Shown here: positions 1 to 6,165 of the stretch, piece after piece
How positions within the stretch are numbered: position 1 is the first letter of the stretch
Layout: the number at the start of each line of letters is the position of its first letter
From: JAAFIP01 sp043728315
GTDB lineage: Bacteria > Pseudomonadota > Gammaproteobacteria > Burkholderiales > Burkholderiaceae_C
Reading direction: 5' to 3'
Assembly (NCBI GenBank): GCA_043728315.1
Contig: JAYTMT010000315.1
Coordinates: 1 to 6,941 of the forward strand
DNA: 6,941 nucleotides
Notes under the pieces: model-generated
The model's database searches: none
What the model saw: only the letters and a program-made list of their open reading frames with translations
Told to the model about the DNA's origin: nothing
Translations under genes and position numbers: made by a program

Positions 1-469
1 GCGAGGTGTTGTCATACATGGCCAAGGTGGGCGCAATGTCTAGCAGCAGCATGCGCTGCACCGCCTGCGGGTGGTCAGCGGCCAAACGGTGCGCCACGCG
101 CGCGCCACGGTCGTGCGCCAGCACTTGGAACTGCGTGAAACCTTGGGATTGCATCACCGCCAGCGCGTCCAGCGCCATCTCGCGCTTGGAGTAGGCGGCG
201 TGCACATCGTCAGACTCTGGCCGGCTTGAATCGCCATAGCCACGCAAATCCAGCATCACCACAGGGTGGCGCTTGGCCAGCTCGGGCGCTACCAAATGCC
301 ACATGCAGTGGCTTTGCGGATGGCCGTGCAGTAAAAGCAAAGGCGCACCCTGCTCCCTTGTTGCAGCTTTGCCCTTGCCTGTGGCCCAATCAACACCCGG
401 TGCGCTCGCCCAGCAAGCCAGCCGCACACCTGCACGCTGCACTTCAAACGGGCGGAAACTTTTAAACAT
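1..469 (-). CDS. Haloacetate (fluoroacetate) dehalogenase-type alpha/beta hydrolase, N-terminal half, cut by left edge
   Basis: This family hydrolyses the carbon-halogen bond of haloacetates to glycolate in the cytoplasm; other family members are epoxide or ester hydrolases. The 156 visible codons are open throughout. They show the oxyanion region HGHPQSHCMWH (residues 48-58), the strand/turn LDLRGYGDSS (73-82), and the nucleophile elbow AHDRGAR (118-124) with Asp120 where esterases have Ser. LDIAPT follows with Asp144. In characterised fluoroacetate dehalogenases the nucleophile Asp is followed by Arg at +1 and +4 (carboxylate binding) and a conserved Asp at +24; Asp120, Arg121, Arg124 and Asp144 keep exactly that spacing. 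The catalytic His and halide-pocket residues lie beyond the edge, so substrate is inferred. Start is ATG at 469-467, with no good Shine-Dalgarno sequence. Residues about 26-41 look like an extra segment before the first core strand. The gene is divergent from the LysR gene, its likely regulator. Confidence 0.85.
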   Translation of the reverse strand, partial: MFKSFRPFEVQRAGVRLACWASAPGVDWATGKGKAATREQGAPLLLLHGHPQSHCMWHLVAPELAKRHPVVMLDLRGYGDSSRPESDDVHAAYSKREMALDALAVMQSQGFTQFQVLAHDRGARVAHRLAADHPQAVQRMLLLDIAPTLAMYDNTS

Positions 470-558
470 GCAATGATTGTGCTGGACTTTTTCTCTTAAA
501 TCAAGCAATAATTTAGCAATTAATTATTTTCAAAATAGAAACAATAGCATCCCACACC
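470..558. promoter_or_regulatory. Divergent promoter/operator region between dehalogenase and lysR genes
   Basis: This AT-rich 89-bp gap separates two divergent starts, the usual place for LysR-family autoregulation and target activation. AGCAAT occurs at 504-509 and again at 515-520, an 11-bp period that puts both copies on one face of the helix. Inverted arms AATAATT (507-513) and AATTATT (522-528) overlap these copies. LysR proteins typically bind AT-rich, partly palindromic T-N11-A sites, so this cluster is the best operator candidate. The assignment is inference from position and symmetry. No clear -35/-10 pair could be fixed for either gene. Confidence 0.45.
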
Positions 559-1494
559 ATGGAACGCAGCGATTTAGAACTGGTACTGGCGATTCGCAGC
601 ACGGGCAGCCTCACGCAGGCCGCCGCTGGCTTGCGCCTGAGTGCACCAGTGGCCACCAAACGGCTGGCCGCACTCGAGGCGGCACTGGGTGTGAAGCTGT
701 TTTTTCGCACCACACGCCGTGTGGCACCCACCGCAGAGGGCGATCTGCTGTGTGACCACGCCGTGGGGCTGCTGGCGCAGTTTGAGCAGACGCACGAGGC
801 CTTGCGCGAGCTCTCGGGCGAGCCATCGGGTTTGGTCAAGCTAGCGGCTACTTTTGGCTTTGGACGGGCGTGGCTGGGACCGGCTTTGGCTGATTTTTCA
901 AGCCGCTACCCGCGCGTGCAGGTGCAGGTGCAGCTCACCGAGAAATTGCCAGATTTGAGCGCCCAGGGTTTTGACGCTGCAGTGTGGCTGTGGTCGCCCA
1001 GCGTGCAGCGCCAAGCCCAGTGGTCAGCACGCAAGCTGGCAGCCAATGCCCGCGTGGTGGTGGCAGCGCCCGCCTATGTGCAAGAGCACGGCGCGCCGCA
1101 GCGGATTGCTGATTTGGCGCAGCACCAATGTCTGGTGGTGCGCGAGAGCGATGACCCGCACTATGCGTGGCTGCTGTCCAAGCAAGGCGATGCGTCGGCG
1201 CAGCGCGTAGCAGTGCAAGGCGCGCTGTCAAGCAACTCGGGCGAACTGGTGCGCGACTGGTGCATAGCAGGCCGCGGCCTGATGCTGCGCAGCCTGTGGG
1301 ATGCTGCCCCGCTATTGGCCAGCGGACATTTGGTGCGGGTGCTGCCAGACTGGGCCATGCGCGATGCCGACATCCAATGGTTAGCGCCCTTTCGCGCGCA
1401 AGTGCCCACGCGCGTTAAGCTGCTGTCGGATTTTTTGGCTGATCGCTTTGCAGTGGCACCATGGGCAACGGCCTTGGATGCGCAAGACATATAG
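559..1494 (+). CDS. LysR-family transcriptional regulator
   Basis: 311 residues, the usual length for the family. The N-terminal winged helix-turn-helix spans about residues 4-63: GSLTQAAAGLRLSAPVATKR (16-35) matches the LysR pattern of a Ser/Thr before the AAA helix, followed by the recognition helix. ALEAALGVKLFFRTTRRVAPTAEG forms the wing and dimerisation start. Residues about 90-300 are the periplasmic-binding-protein-like effector domain, with LVKLAATFGFGR at its start, GFDAAVWLW (138-146), and the VVVAAPAYVQEHG segment typical of the family. Start is ATG at 559; the upstream ribosome site is weak. The gene is divergent from the dehalogenase gene and convergent with the EamA transporter gene, so it may control the former and possibly itself. 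The ligand cannot be told from sequence; a haloacid or related carboxylate is only a guess. Confidence 0.93.
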   Translation: MERSDLELVLAIRSTGSLTQAAAGLRLSAPVATKRLAALEAALGVKLFFRTTRRVAPTAEGDLLCDHAVGLLAQFEQTHEALRELSGEPSGLVKLAATFGFGRAWLGPALADFSSRYPRVQVQVQLTEKLPDLSAQGFDAAVWLWSPSVQRQAQWSARKLAANARVVVAAPAYVQEHGAPQRIADLAQHQCLVVRESDDPHYAWLLSKQGDASAQRVAVQGALSSNSGELVRDWCIAGRGLMLRSLWDAAPLLASGHLVRVLPDWAMRDADIQWLAPFRAQVPTRVKLLSDFLADRFAVAPWATALDAQDI

Positions 1495-1504
1495 GCTTTT
1501 GAAC

Positions 1505-1547
1505 TACTATTTTTATAGCACAGTATGACCATATGACGCTGACATTG
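1505..1547 (-). repeat. Dispersed AT-rich repeat, copy 1
   Basis: This lies between the stop codons of lysR and the EamA transporter gene. Read on the minus strand it begins AATGTCAGCGTCATATGGT and ends GCTATAAAAATAGTA. The stretch 1523-1547 is identical over 25 bases to 3694-3718 (copy 2), and the AT-rich end is the same apart from small insertions. Copy 3 (6121-6165) is a diverged relative in the other orientation. Orientation is defined here by AATGTCAGCGT. I see no coding role for this copy and no convincing terminator in the 95-bp gap. Confidence 0.8.
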
Positions 1548-1589
1548 ATCTTATTTTCTTTAAAACTCGAAAATAAACCACCCTCAGTA

Positions 1590-2528
1590 TCAACCGGGCC
1601 GACTTCTCACCACCAAATACACCCCCAGCGCCGTGAGCGCCGTGCCTGCCACGGTAGTCCATGTGATAGCCTCGTCAAACAGCAGCCACGCCAGCACCGC
1701 GGTGCAGGGCGGTACCAGATAGAGCAGCGAGGCCACGGCGGTGGCTGCGCCGCGCTGAATCAGCATGTAGAGCAAGTTGCTGCCACCCAGCGTGAGCACC
1801 AAGACCGACCACAGCATAGCGCCTATGAAGGGCGTGTTAAACACCATGGCCTCCTGCTCACGCAGCGCAAAAGGCAGGCTCACCAGTGTGGCGGCCAGCA
1901 GCTGCACGGTGTTGGCGCTGCGCACATCACAGGGGGCTACGAAGCGCTTTTGGTAGAGCGCGCCGCCTGTGGTGCACAGCAGCGCAAAGAATGCCAAGAA
2001 CAGCGTCCAAGCGGTGGCCTCCGCACCCGAGCCCACACCCGAACCCACACCCGTGCCCACACCAGCGCCGGCACCAAACTTGCGCGAGACCACCAATGCC
2101 AAACCAGCCAAACCCAGCAGCAAACCCAGCCACTGCGCGCCTCTGATATTCTGCGCGCCACGGCCAGAGACCCACAGCGCGGTGAGCACGGGCTGCAAGC
2201 CAATGATGAGCGCCACCAGCGCCGAGCCCATGCCCGCCTTCACCGCCATCCACACGCCGCCCAAGTAGCCCGCATGCATCACCACGCCAACCACCGCCAA
2301 ATGCAGCCACTGGCTACGCCCCTGCGGCCACACCACGGGTGTAAAAAACGCACGCGCCAAGCCAATCCACACGGCAAAGCACAGCAGCGACAGCGCAAAA
2401 CGCAGGGTTAAAAAACTGATCGGTGGCGCATGCGGCATGCCGAATTTAGCAGCAATATAGCCAGTGCTCCAAATCAACACGAACATGGCGGGCATGGCGC
2501 GCAGCCACTGAGACTCCCAACGCTGCAT
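1590..2528 (-). CDS. EamA/DMT-family inner-membrane transporter
   Basis: 312 residues with about ten hydrophobic segments in two EamA halves, as in the drug/metabolite transporter superfamily. It opens with AMPAMFVLIWSTGYIAAKFG, followed by MPHAPPISFLTLRF, the classic N-terminal EamA signature. The second half carries LLYLVPPCTAVLAWLLFDE (268-286), the family's Pro-containing helix. Substrate is unknown; relatives export amino acids or other small metabolites. Start is ATG at 2528-2526, 8 bases after the pgsA stop. The frame stays open upstream into pgsA, but MQRWESQWLRAMPA is the normal family N-terminus. The inter-half linker (about 152-169) is a run of Gly-Ala/Gly-Val/Gly-Ser encoded by a 12-bp tandem repeat, which is unusual. 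It is the last gene of the minus-strand run and converges on lysR. Confidence 0.92.
   Translation of the reverse strand: MQRWESQWLRAMPAMFVLIWSTGYIAAKFGMPHAPPISFLTLRFALSLLCFAVWIGLARAFFTPVVWPQGRSQWLHLAVVGVVMHAGYLGGVWMAVKAGMGSALVALIIGLQPVLTALWVSGRGAQNIRGAQWLGLLLGLAGLALVVSRKFGAGAGVGTGVGSGVGSGAEATAWTLFLAFFALLCTTGGALYQKRFVAPCDVRSANTVQLLAATLVSLPFALREQEAMVFNTPFIGAMLWSVLVLTLGGSNLLYMLIQRGAATAVASLLYLVPPCTAVLAWLLFDEAITWTTVAGTALTALGVYLVVRSRPG
2020..2079 (-). repeat. 12-bp tandem repeat inside EamA gene (GVGS-type linker)
   Basis: About four to five 12-bp units are visible; on the plus strand 2032-2043, 2044-2055 and 2056-2067 begin CCCACACC, flanked by more diverged units. Each unit is four codons, so gain or loss keeps the frame. 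On the minus strand they encode GAGAGVGTGVGSGVGSG, linking the two halves of the transporter after TM5. No other part of the gene is this repetitive, and the function of the linker, if any, is unknown. Confidence 0.8.
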
Positions 2529-2536
2529 CGGCTGGG

Positions 2537-3103
2537 CTATTTGGCGTTGGCGCGGATGTCGGGCAGCGCTTTTTGCAGGTAATACACCATTGACCAGACC
2601 GTGAGCACGGCCGCGCCCCATATGAGCCAGATGCCCACCAAGGCGGTATCCACCACGCCAAACAGCATGCCGTCGTAGAGCAAAAACGGAATCGCCACCA
2701 TTTGCGCGGTGGTTTTGAGCTTGCCAATCATGTGCACCGCCACACTGCGCGATGCACCGATTTGCGCCATCCACTCGCGCAGGGCCGATATAGCTATTTC
2801 GCGGCCAATGATGATCAGGGCCACGAACACGTCAACGCGTTTGAGGTAAACCAAGATCAGAAGCGCCGCGCAAACCAAGAATTTATCGGCAACGGGGTCC
2901 AAAAACGCCCCAAAAGACGAGGTTTGGTTGAGTTTGCGGGCCAAAAAGCCGTCAAGCCAATCGGTCCAGGCAAACACCACAAACATGATGGTGGCCACCA
3001 AATTGGCCGTGCGCATGTCCAAACCCATGTAATACACACCCAATATCAACGGAATCGCGATGATGCGCGACCAGGTAAGGATGGTGGGAATGGTGAAAAA
3101 CAT
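2537..3103 (-). CDS. pgsA: CDP-diacylglycerol--glycerol-3-phosphate 3-phosphatidyltransferase
   Basis: Makes phosphatidylglycerophosphate from CDP-diacylglycerol and glycerol-3-phosphate at the inner membrane, the committed step to phosphatidylglycerol and cardiolipin. 188 residues, normal for the family. The CDP-alcohol phosphotransferase motif is perfect: D48-x2-D51-G52-x2-A55-R56-x8-G65-x3-D69-x3-D73, covering DWLDGFLAR and GAFLDPVADK. The N-terminus MFFTIPTILTWSRI is typical of PgsA. Several hydrophobic segments follow (about 14-28, 33-47, 75-100, 125-180), and GREIAISALREWMA (about 99-112) is a further PgsA-like stretch. Start is ATG at 3103-3101, without an obvious ribosome site. It lies 38 bp after the lipoprotein gene and 8 bp before the EamA gene. 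Closeness to uvrC is a common arrangement in proteobacteria; the gene between them here is not part of that common pair. Confidence 0.96.
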   Translation of the reverse strand: MFFTIPTILTWSRIIAIPLILGVYYMGLDMRTANLVATIMFVVFAWTDWLDGFLARKLNQTSSFGAFLDPVADKFLVCAALLILVYLKRVDVFVALIIIGREIAISALREWMAQIGASRSVAVHMIGKLKTTAQMVAIPFLLYDGMLFGVVDTALVGIWLIWGAAVLTVWSMVYYLQKALPDIRANAK

Positions 3104-3141
3104 GCGGCTATTGTGGCACGCTTAAATGACCCGCACCGTAT

Positions 3142-3732
3142 TTACTCGCCTTCGACCAAACTGCGCAGCTGAAACCGCAAAGCGTCGTTGTACAAAAACG
3201 TCTCATTGAACTGCCAAGGCTGGGGCAAATTGCCCACAGGGCCAAAGCCACCTGAGCGGCGGATCGCGTCAATGGCCAGCTGCGTGGTCTCGGGCGCTAC
3301 CTTGGACACCCGCAGTGTGTCTATGAGGCGCACCGAACCATCGGCGTTGAGCATGATTTGCACCACCGGGATACCATGCAGCGGGTCGGGCAGCTTGCCA
3401 TCAAAGCTGTGCGCAGCATTGGCTTGGGTGATGATGCGGGCCGCCCGCATGCGGTATTGTTGCCATGTAGCCACCAAAGGCAGTGCAGGGGCGCGGGCCG
3501 CTGGAGCGGGAGAATTGGCCGCTGGCGCTCGGGGAGCGGCAGGCGCGGCGGGGGCTGAAGGCAATGCAGGCGCTGTAGGCACGGTGGGCACAGGCGCAGG
3601 CCGGTACACAGGCATAGGCGAGCTGGCGCAGCCCGCCAGCAGGGCAACTGCAAACCCAGTAAATCCAATAAGTACTATATTTTTAATAGCATGGTATGAC
3701 CATATGACGCTGACATTGCCAATTTTTTTCAT
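3142..3732 (-). CDS. Pro/Ala-rich lipoprotein with TonB-C-like domain
   Basis: 196 residues from the chosen start. A signal peptide ends in the lipobox LLAGC with Cys35 as the lipidated residue; Ala36 at +2 predicts outer-membrane sorting. Residues 39-85 are a Pro/Ala-rich spacer of the kind that crosses periplasm or wall. Residues about 86-196 form a small folded domain; GIPVVQIMLNADGSVRLID (120-138) and the later IDAIRRSGGFGP (154-165) resemble the TonB C-terminal beta-strand/helix pattern. That resemblance is by eye and the function is unknown. The frame is open upstream to an ATG at 3783, but the ATG at 3732 has AAGAGGA just upstream and begins MKKI, so it was preferred. Residues 5-20 are encoded by a dispersed repeat, giving a long n-region before the hydrophobic core. 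It lies between uvrC and pgsA in the same direction. Confidence 0.82.
   Translation of the reverse strand: MKKIGNVSVIWSYHAIKNIVLIGFTGFAVALLAGCASSPMPVYRPAPVPTVPTAPALPSAPAAPAAPRAPAANSPAPAARAPALPLVATWQQYRMRAARIITQANAAHSFDGKLPDPLHGIPVVQIMLNADGSVRLIDTLRVSKVAPETTQLAIDAIRRSGGFGPVGNLPQPWQFNETFLYNDALRFQLRSLVEGE
3673..3718 (-). repeat. Dispersed AT-rich repeat, copy 2, inside lipoprotein gene
   Basis: The 25 bases 3694-3718 are identical to 1523-1547 and the AT-rich half (3673-3693) is near-identical. This copy lies in frame within the lipoprotein gene and encodes residues 5-20, GNVSVIWSYHAIKNIV, just before the hydrophobic core of the signal peptide. The same element is non-coding after lysR, which argues that it entered this coding sequence secondarily. 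Confidence 0.82.
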
Positions 3733-3738
3733 TAATAA

Positions 3739-3745
3739 TCCTCTT
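3739..3745 (-). promoter_or_regulatory. Shine-Dalgarno site that fixes the lipoprotein start
   Basis: The minus strand reads AAGAGGATTATTAATG, placing AGGA 6 bases before the ATG at 3732. It is one of the two best ribosome sites in the window (the other precedes the gene at 6510) and supports that ATG over the in-frame ATG at 3783. Confidence 0.75.
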
Positions 3746-3815
3746 AAATGCTCTGCATGAACCATCGGCAGCGGCTTAAACAAGAATGCAGGGCTAAACA
3801 GCTTGGCAAGCCGCC

Positions 3816-5786
3816 CTAGCGCAGCGCCCGGTAAATCTCGCCCGCCAGTGTAGGCGAAATCCCCTCCACACTGAGCAAATCCTGCTCGCTGGCCTCTGCC
3901 ACGCCGCGAATCCCGCCAAAGCGCTGCAAGAGCTTGGCGCGCCGCTTAGCACCAATGCCTGCAATGTCTTCAAGCTTGCTGCCGCCCGTGCGCACCTTGG
4001 CGCGCGCCGCCCGCATGCCGGTGATGGCAAATCGGTGTGCCTCGTCGCGGATTTGCGCCACCAGCATCAGGGCGGCCGAGTCTTTGCCTAGATACACCTT
4101 CTCGCGGCCATCGGCAAACACCAGCTCTTCCAGCCCCACCTTGCGCCCCTCGCCTTTTTCCACGCCAATAATCAGGGACAAATCCAAGCCGAGGGCCTCA
4201 AACACCGCTTTAGCCATCGACACCTGACCCACCCCGCCATCCACCAGCACGATGTCTGGCATCACAGCCTCGCCTAATTTGACCGCTTCAATCATCTTGG
4301 TGTAGCGGCGCGTGAGCACTTGGCGCATAGCGGCGTAATCGTCCCCGCCGGTGATGCCTTCAATGTTGTAGCGGCGGTATTCGCTGCTTTGCATTTTGTG
4401 GTGGTGAAACACCACACACGATGCCTGCGTGGCCTCGCCTGCGGTGTGGCTGATGTCAAAGCACTCGATGCGCAGGGTGTCTAGGCTGTCTTCGGGCAAA
4501 TCCAGCGCTTGGGCCAGTGAGCGGGTGCGCGCCTGTTGCGAGCCCTCTTCTGCCAAGAGCCGCGCCAGCGCAATGTCGGCATTCTTTTGCGCCATGTCTT
4601 GCCACACGCGCCGCTGCTCGCGCGGGTTGTGCACAGCGCTTACCTTGATACCCGCCTGCTCGCCCAGCAGGCGTATCAGCTCAGGGTCAACCAGCTCACT
4701 GGTAATCAGCGCAGGCGGTATCGGCAGGCCAATATAGTGCTGCGCCAAAAACGCTTCCAACACGGTTTTGGCATCGGCATCGTCCACATGCACCGGAAAA
4801 TACGGCCTGTCACCCAAATGCCTTCCGCCGCGCACCATGGCCAGATTCACACAGGCTCTGCCGCCCTGCACTTTCACCGCCAATATGTCCACATCTTGGT
4901 CGCCGCCCGTGGTTTCCACCGATTGCTGGTGCAGCACCTTAGACAGGGCAGACACTTGGTTGCGCAGCTCAGCGGCCTGCTCAAACTCTAATTTATCAGC
5001 ATGCGCCATCATGCGCGACTCTAAGCCCGTGAGCACCACCTGCGTTTGCCCACGCAAAAAGCGCTGCGCATCGTTCACGTCGCTGGCGTATTGCTGCGCA
5101 CTGATATGCCCCACGCAGGGCCCCGAGCAGCGCTTGATTTGGTAGAGCAAACACGGCCGCGTGCGGTTGTTAAAAATGCTGTCTTCGCAGGTGCGCAGCT
5201 TAAATACCTTTTGCAACATCTGGATCGACTCTTTCACCGCCCAAGCGCTCGGGTAAGGGCCAAAATAATCATGCCGCTTGTCTACAGCACCCCGGTAATA
5301 CGCCACCCGAGAAAATGCGCCGCCTGTCGGCTTGTTATCTAGAGGTTTGCCATCCGCAGGTTTGTCATCTGCGGGTTTGTCACCTGTAGGTTTGTCGCCC
5401 ACGCTTTGCTTAGGCACAGTGATTTTCAAATACGGGTAGCTTTTATCGTCCCGAAACAAAATGTTAAAACGCGGATGCAGCGTTTTAATCAAATTGTTTT
5501 CCAAGAGTAGCGCCTCAGCCTCCGAGCGCACCACCGTGGTTTCCATGCGCACTATTCTTGACACCATATGCGCCGTGCGTGTGCCGCCATGGTCTTTTTG
5601 GAAATAGCTAGCCACCCGCTTCTTCAAACTCTTGGCCTTGCCCACATACAGCAGGCTGTTCTCCACATCAAAATAGCGGTACACGCCGGGCAGCAGCGGC
5701 AGGGCGGCTACTTGGGCTAGTAGCTCGGGGGAATGAGAGGGGGGCGCAGCTTTAAGGTCAGACATCAGGAGTGATTTTATTGCCAT
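3816..5786 (-). CDS. uvrC: UvrABC excinuclease subunit C
   Basis: Makes both incisions around a DNA lesion in nucleotide excision repair, in the cytoplasm with UvrB. 656 residues, against 610 in E. coli. The GIY-YIG nuclease for the 3' cut shows LPGVYRYF (32-39), LYVGKAKSLKKRV (46-58) and EAEALLLENNLIK (89-101). Cys200, 212, 220 and 224 keep the 12/8/4 spacing of the Cys cluster reported to hold Fe-S in UvrC. A UVR motif for UvrB contact is at about 250-285 (DKLEFEQAAELRNQV). The RNase H-like nuclease for the 5' cut has Asp444 (FDISH), Asp516 (VLVDGG) and His584 (RDEAHRF), and helix-hairpin-helix motifs occupy about 605-656. Odd: residues 131-155 are a DKPxx tandem repeat in the N-terminal domain. 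The start is uncertain: ATG 5786 or ATG 5765 (MSDLKAAPP, 649 aa); neither has a clear ribosome site. It leads the minus-strand run. Confidence 0.97.
   Translation of the reverse strand: MAIKSLLMSDLKAAPPSHSPELLAQVAALPLLPGVYRYFDVENSLLYVGKAKSLKKRVASYFQKDHGGTRTAHMVSRIVRMETTVVRSEAEALLLENNLIKTLHPRFNILFRDDKSYPYLKITVPKQSVGDKPTGDKPADDKPADGKPLDNKPTGGAFSRVAYYRGAVDKRHDYFGPYPSAWAVKESIQMLQKVFKLRTCEDSIFNNRTRPCLLYQIKRCSGPCVGHISAQQYASDVNDAQRFLRGQTQVVLTGLESRMMAHADKLEFEQAAELRNQVSALSKVLHQQSVETTGGDQDVDILAVKVQGGRACVNLAMVRGGRHLGDRPYFPVHVDDADAKTVLEAFLAQHYIGLPIPPALITSELVDPELIRLLGEQAGIKVSAVHNPREQRRVWQDMAQKNADIALARLLAEEGSQQARTRSLAQALDLPEDSLDTLRIECFDISHTAGEATQASCVVFHHHKMQSSEYRRYNIEGITGGDDYAAMRQVLTRRYTKMIEAVKLGEAVMPDIVLVDGGVGQVSMAKAVFEALGLDLSLIIGVEKGEGRKVGLEELVFADGREKVYLGKDSAALMLVAQIRDEAHRFAITGMRAARAKVRTGGSKLEDIAGIGAKRRAKLLQRFGGIRGVAEASEQDLLSVEGISPTLAGEIYRALR
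5322..5396 (-). repeat. 15-bp tandem repeat inside uvrC (DKPxx x5)
   Basis: Five head-to-tail 15-bp units at 5322-5336, 5337-5351, 5352-5366, 5367-5381 and 5382-5396. The inner ones differ by a few bases, and the outer ones at 5322-5351 are the most diverged. Read on the minus strand they encode DKPTG, DKPAD, DKPAD, GKPLD and NKPTG. The unit length is a multiple of three, so copy number can change without a frameshift. They lie between KSYPYLKIT and SRVAYYRGA, a point where UvrC proteins normally have only a short loop. Confidence 0.9.
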
Positions 5787-5810
5787 GCAAAGTAAAACAA
5801 GCGCATCTAG

Positions 5811-6089
5811 CTACAAGCCGGCATTGAAATCACACGCGAACAAGATGTGGCCAAAGCATTAGACATCGAAGGCTGGTTGCTACAGGTAGCCGCCGGATAC
5901 AACGTGCTGCCCATGGACGCGGCCGTTTTCAGAGTCTGGGCGCAATTGATGCACCGCAAATCCGACACCATCTACGAAGACGCCATGATAGCCGCCACCG
6001 CCAAGGTACACGGCTTGACCGTGGTAACAAGAAACACCGCTGACTTCATTACTTTCGGTGTCCCGCTGCTCAACCCATTTCTAGCCTAA
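5811..6089 (+). pseudogene. 5'-truncated PIN-domain (VapC/FitB-like) toxin remnant
   Basis: PIN toxins are Mg-dependent RNases of type II toxin-antitoxin systems, about 130-145 residues long. Here only about 92 C-terminal codons remain. Homology-like sequence begins near GIEITREQDVAKALDIEGWL, preceded in frame by a TAG stop at 5808-5810. It continues through LPMDAAVFRVWAQLMHRKSD, then EDAMIAATAKVHGLTVVTRN (acidic residues of the active site), and ends ADFITFGVPLLNPFLA. The N-terminal third, which carries the first catalytic Asp, is absent; the DNA upstream is the uvrC 5' end instead. No antitoxin gene is present. A GTG at 5847 could start an 80-residue peptide, but that would lack the catalytic core. 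The remaining frame is intact, so decay is recent or the loss was a single deletion. The toxin family is clear; the exact subfamily is not. Confidence 0.8.
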
Positions 6090-6120
6090 CAAGCACTCAT
6101 TATTTAAGATAAATAGTCGA

Positions 6121-6165
6121 AATGTCAGCGTAAAAAGGTGATAGTGCGCTACAAAATTAATAGTA
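6121..6165 (+). repeat. Dispersed AT-rich repeat, copy 3 (diverged)
   Basis: Begins AATGTCAGCGT, identical to the start of copies 1 and 2 read on their minus strand. It continues with a diverged middle (GGTGATAGTGC against GGTCATACTGT) and ends GCTACAAAATTAATAGTA, matching the AT-rich end. Similarity follows the same order over the full length, so it is likely the same family rather than a chance 11-mer. Confidence 0.6.

Noticed and set aside
1495..1589. Bidirectional terminator between the convergent lysR and EamA genes
   Set aside because: Only a weak CTAT/ATAG stem within the dispersed repeat was found, with no GC-rich hairpin plus T-run.
1533..2411. Long plus-strand open frame (292 codons) antisense to the EamA gene
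   Set aside because: Its product is Gln/His/Arg-rich with no fold-like pattern, as expected from the complement of a GC-rich membrane-protein gene. The minus-strand frame has clear EamA motifs.
2529..2774. Longer N-terminus for the EamA protein, up to 82 extra residues
   Set aside because: The extension lies wholly within pgsA in another frame, and the family N-terminus begins at the ATG at 2528.
3104..3141. tRNA genes near pgsA/uvrC, sometimes found at this locus in proteobacteria
   Set aside because: The gaps here are too short and show no cloverleaf or T-loop sequence; none was seen elsewhere in the window.
3188..3760. Plus-strand open frame antisense to the lipoprotein gene
   Set aside because: It is low-complexity Gly/Ala read from the complement of the Pro/Ala spacer. 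The minus-strand gene has a ribosome site and lipobox.
5322..5396. CRISPR-like array
   Set aside because: The units are only 15 bp, directly adjacent with no spacers, and in frame within uvrC. This is a coding minisatellite.
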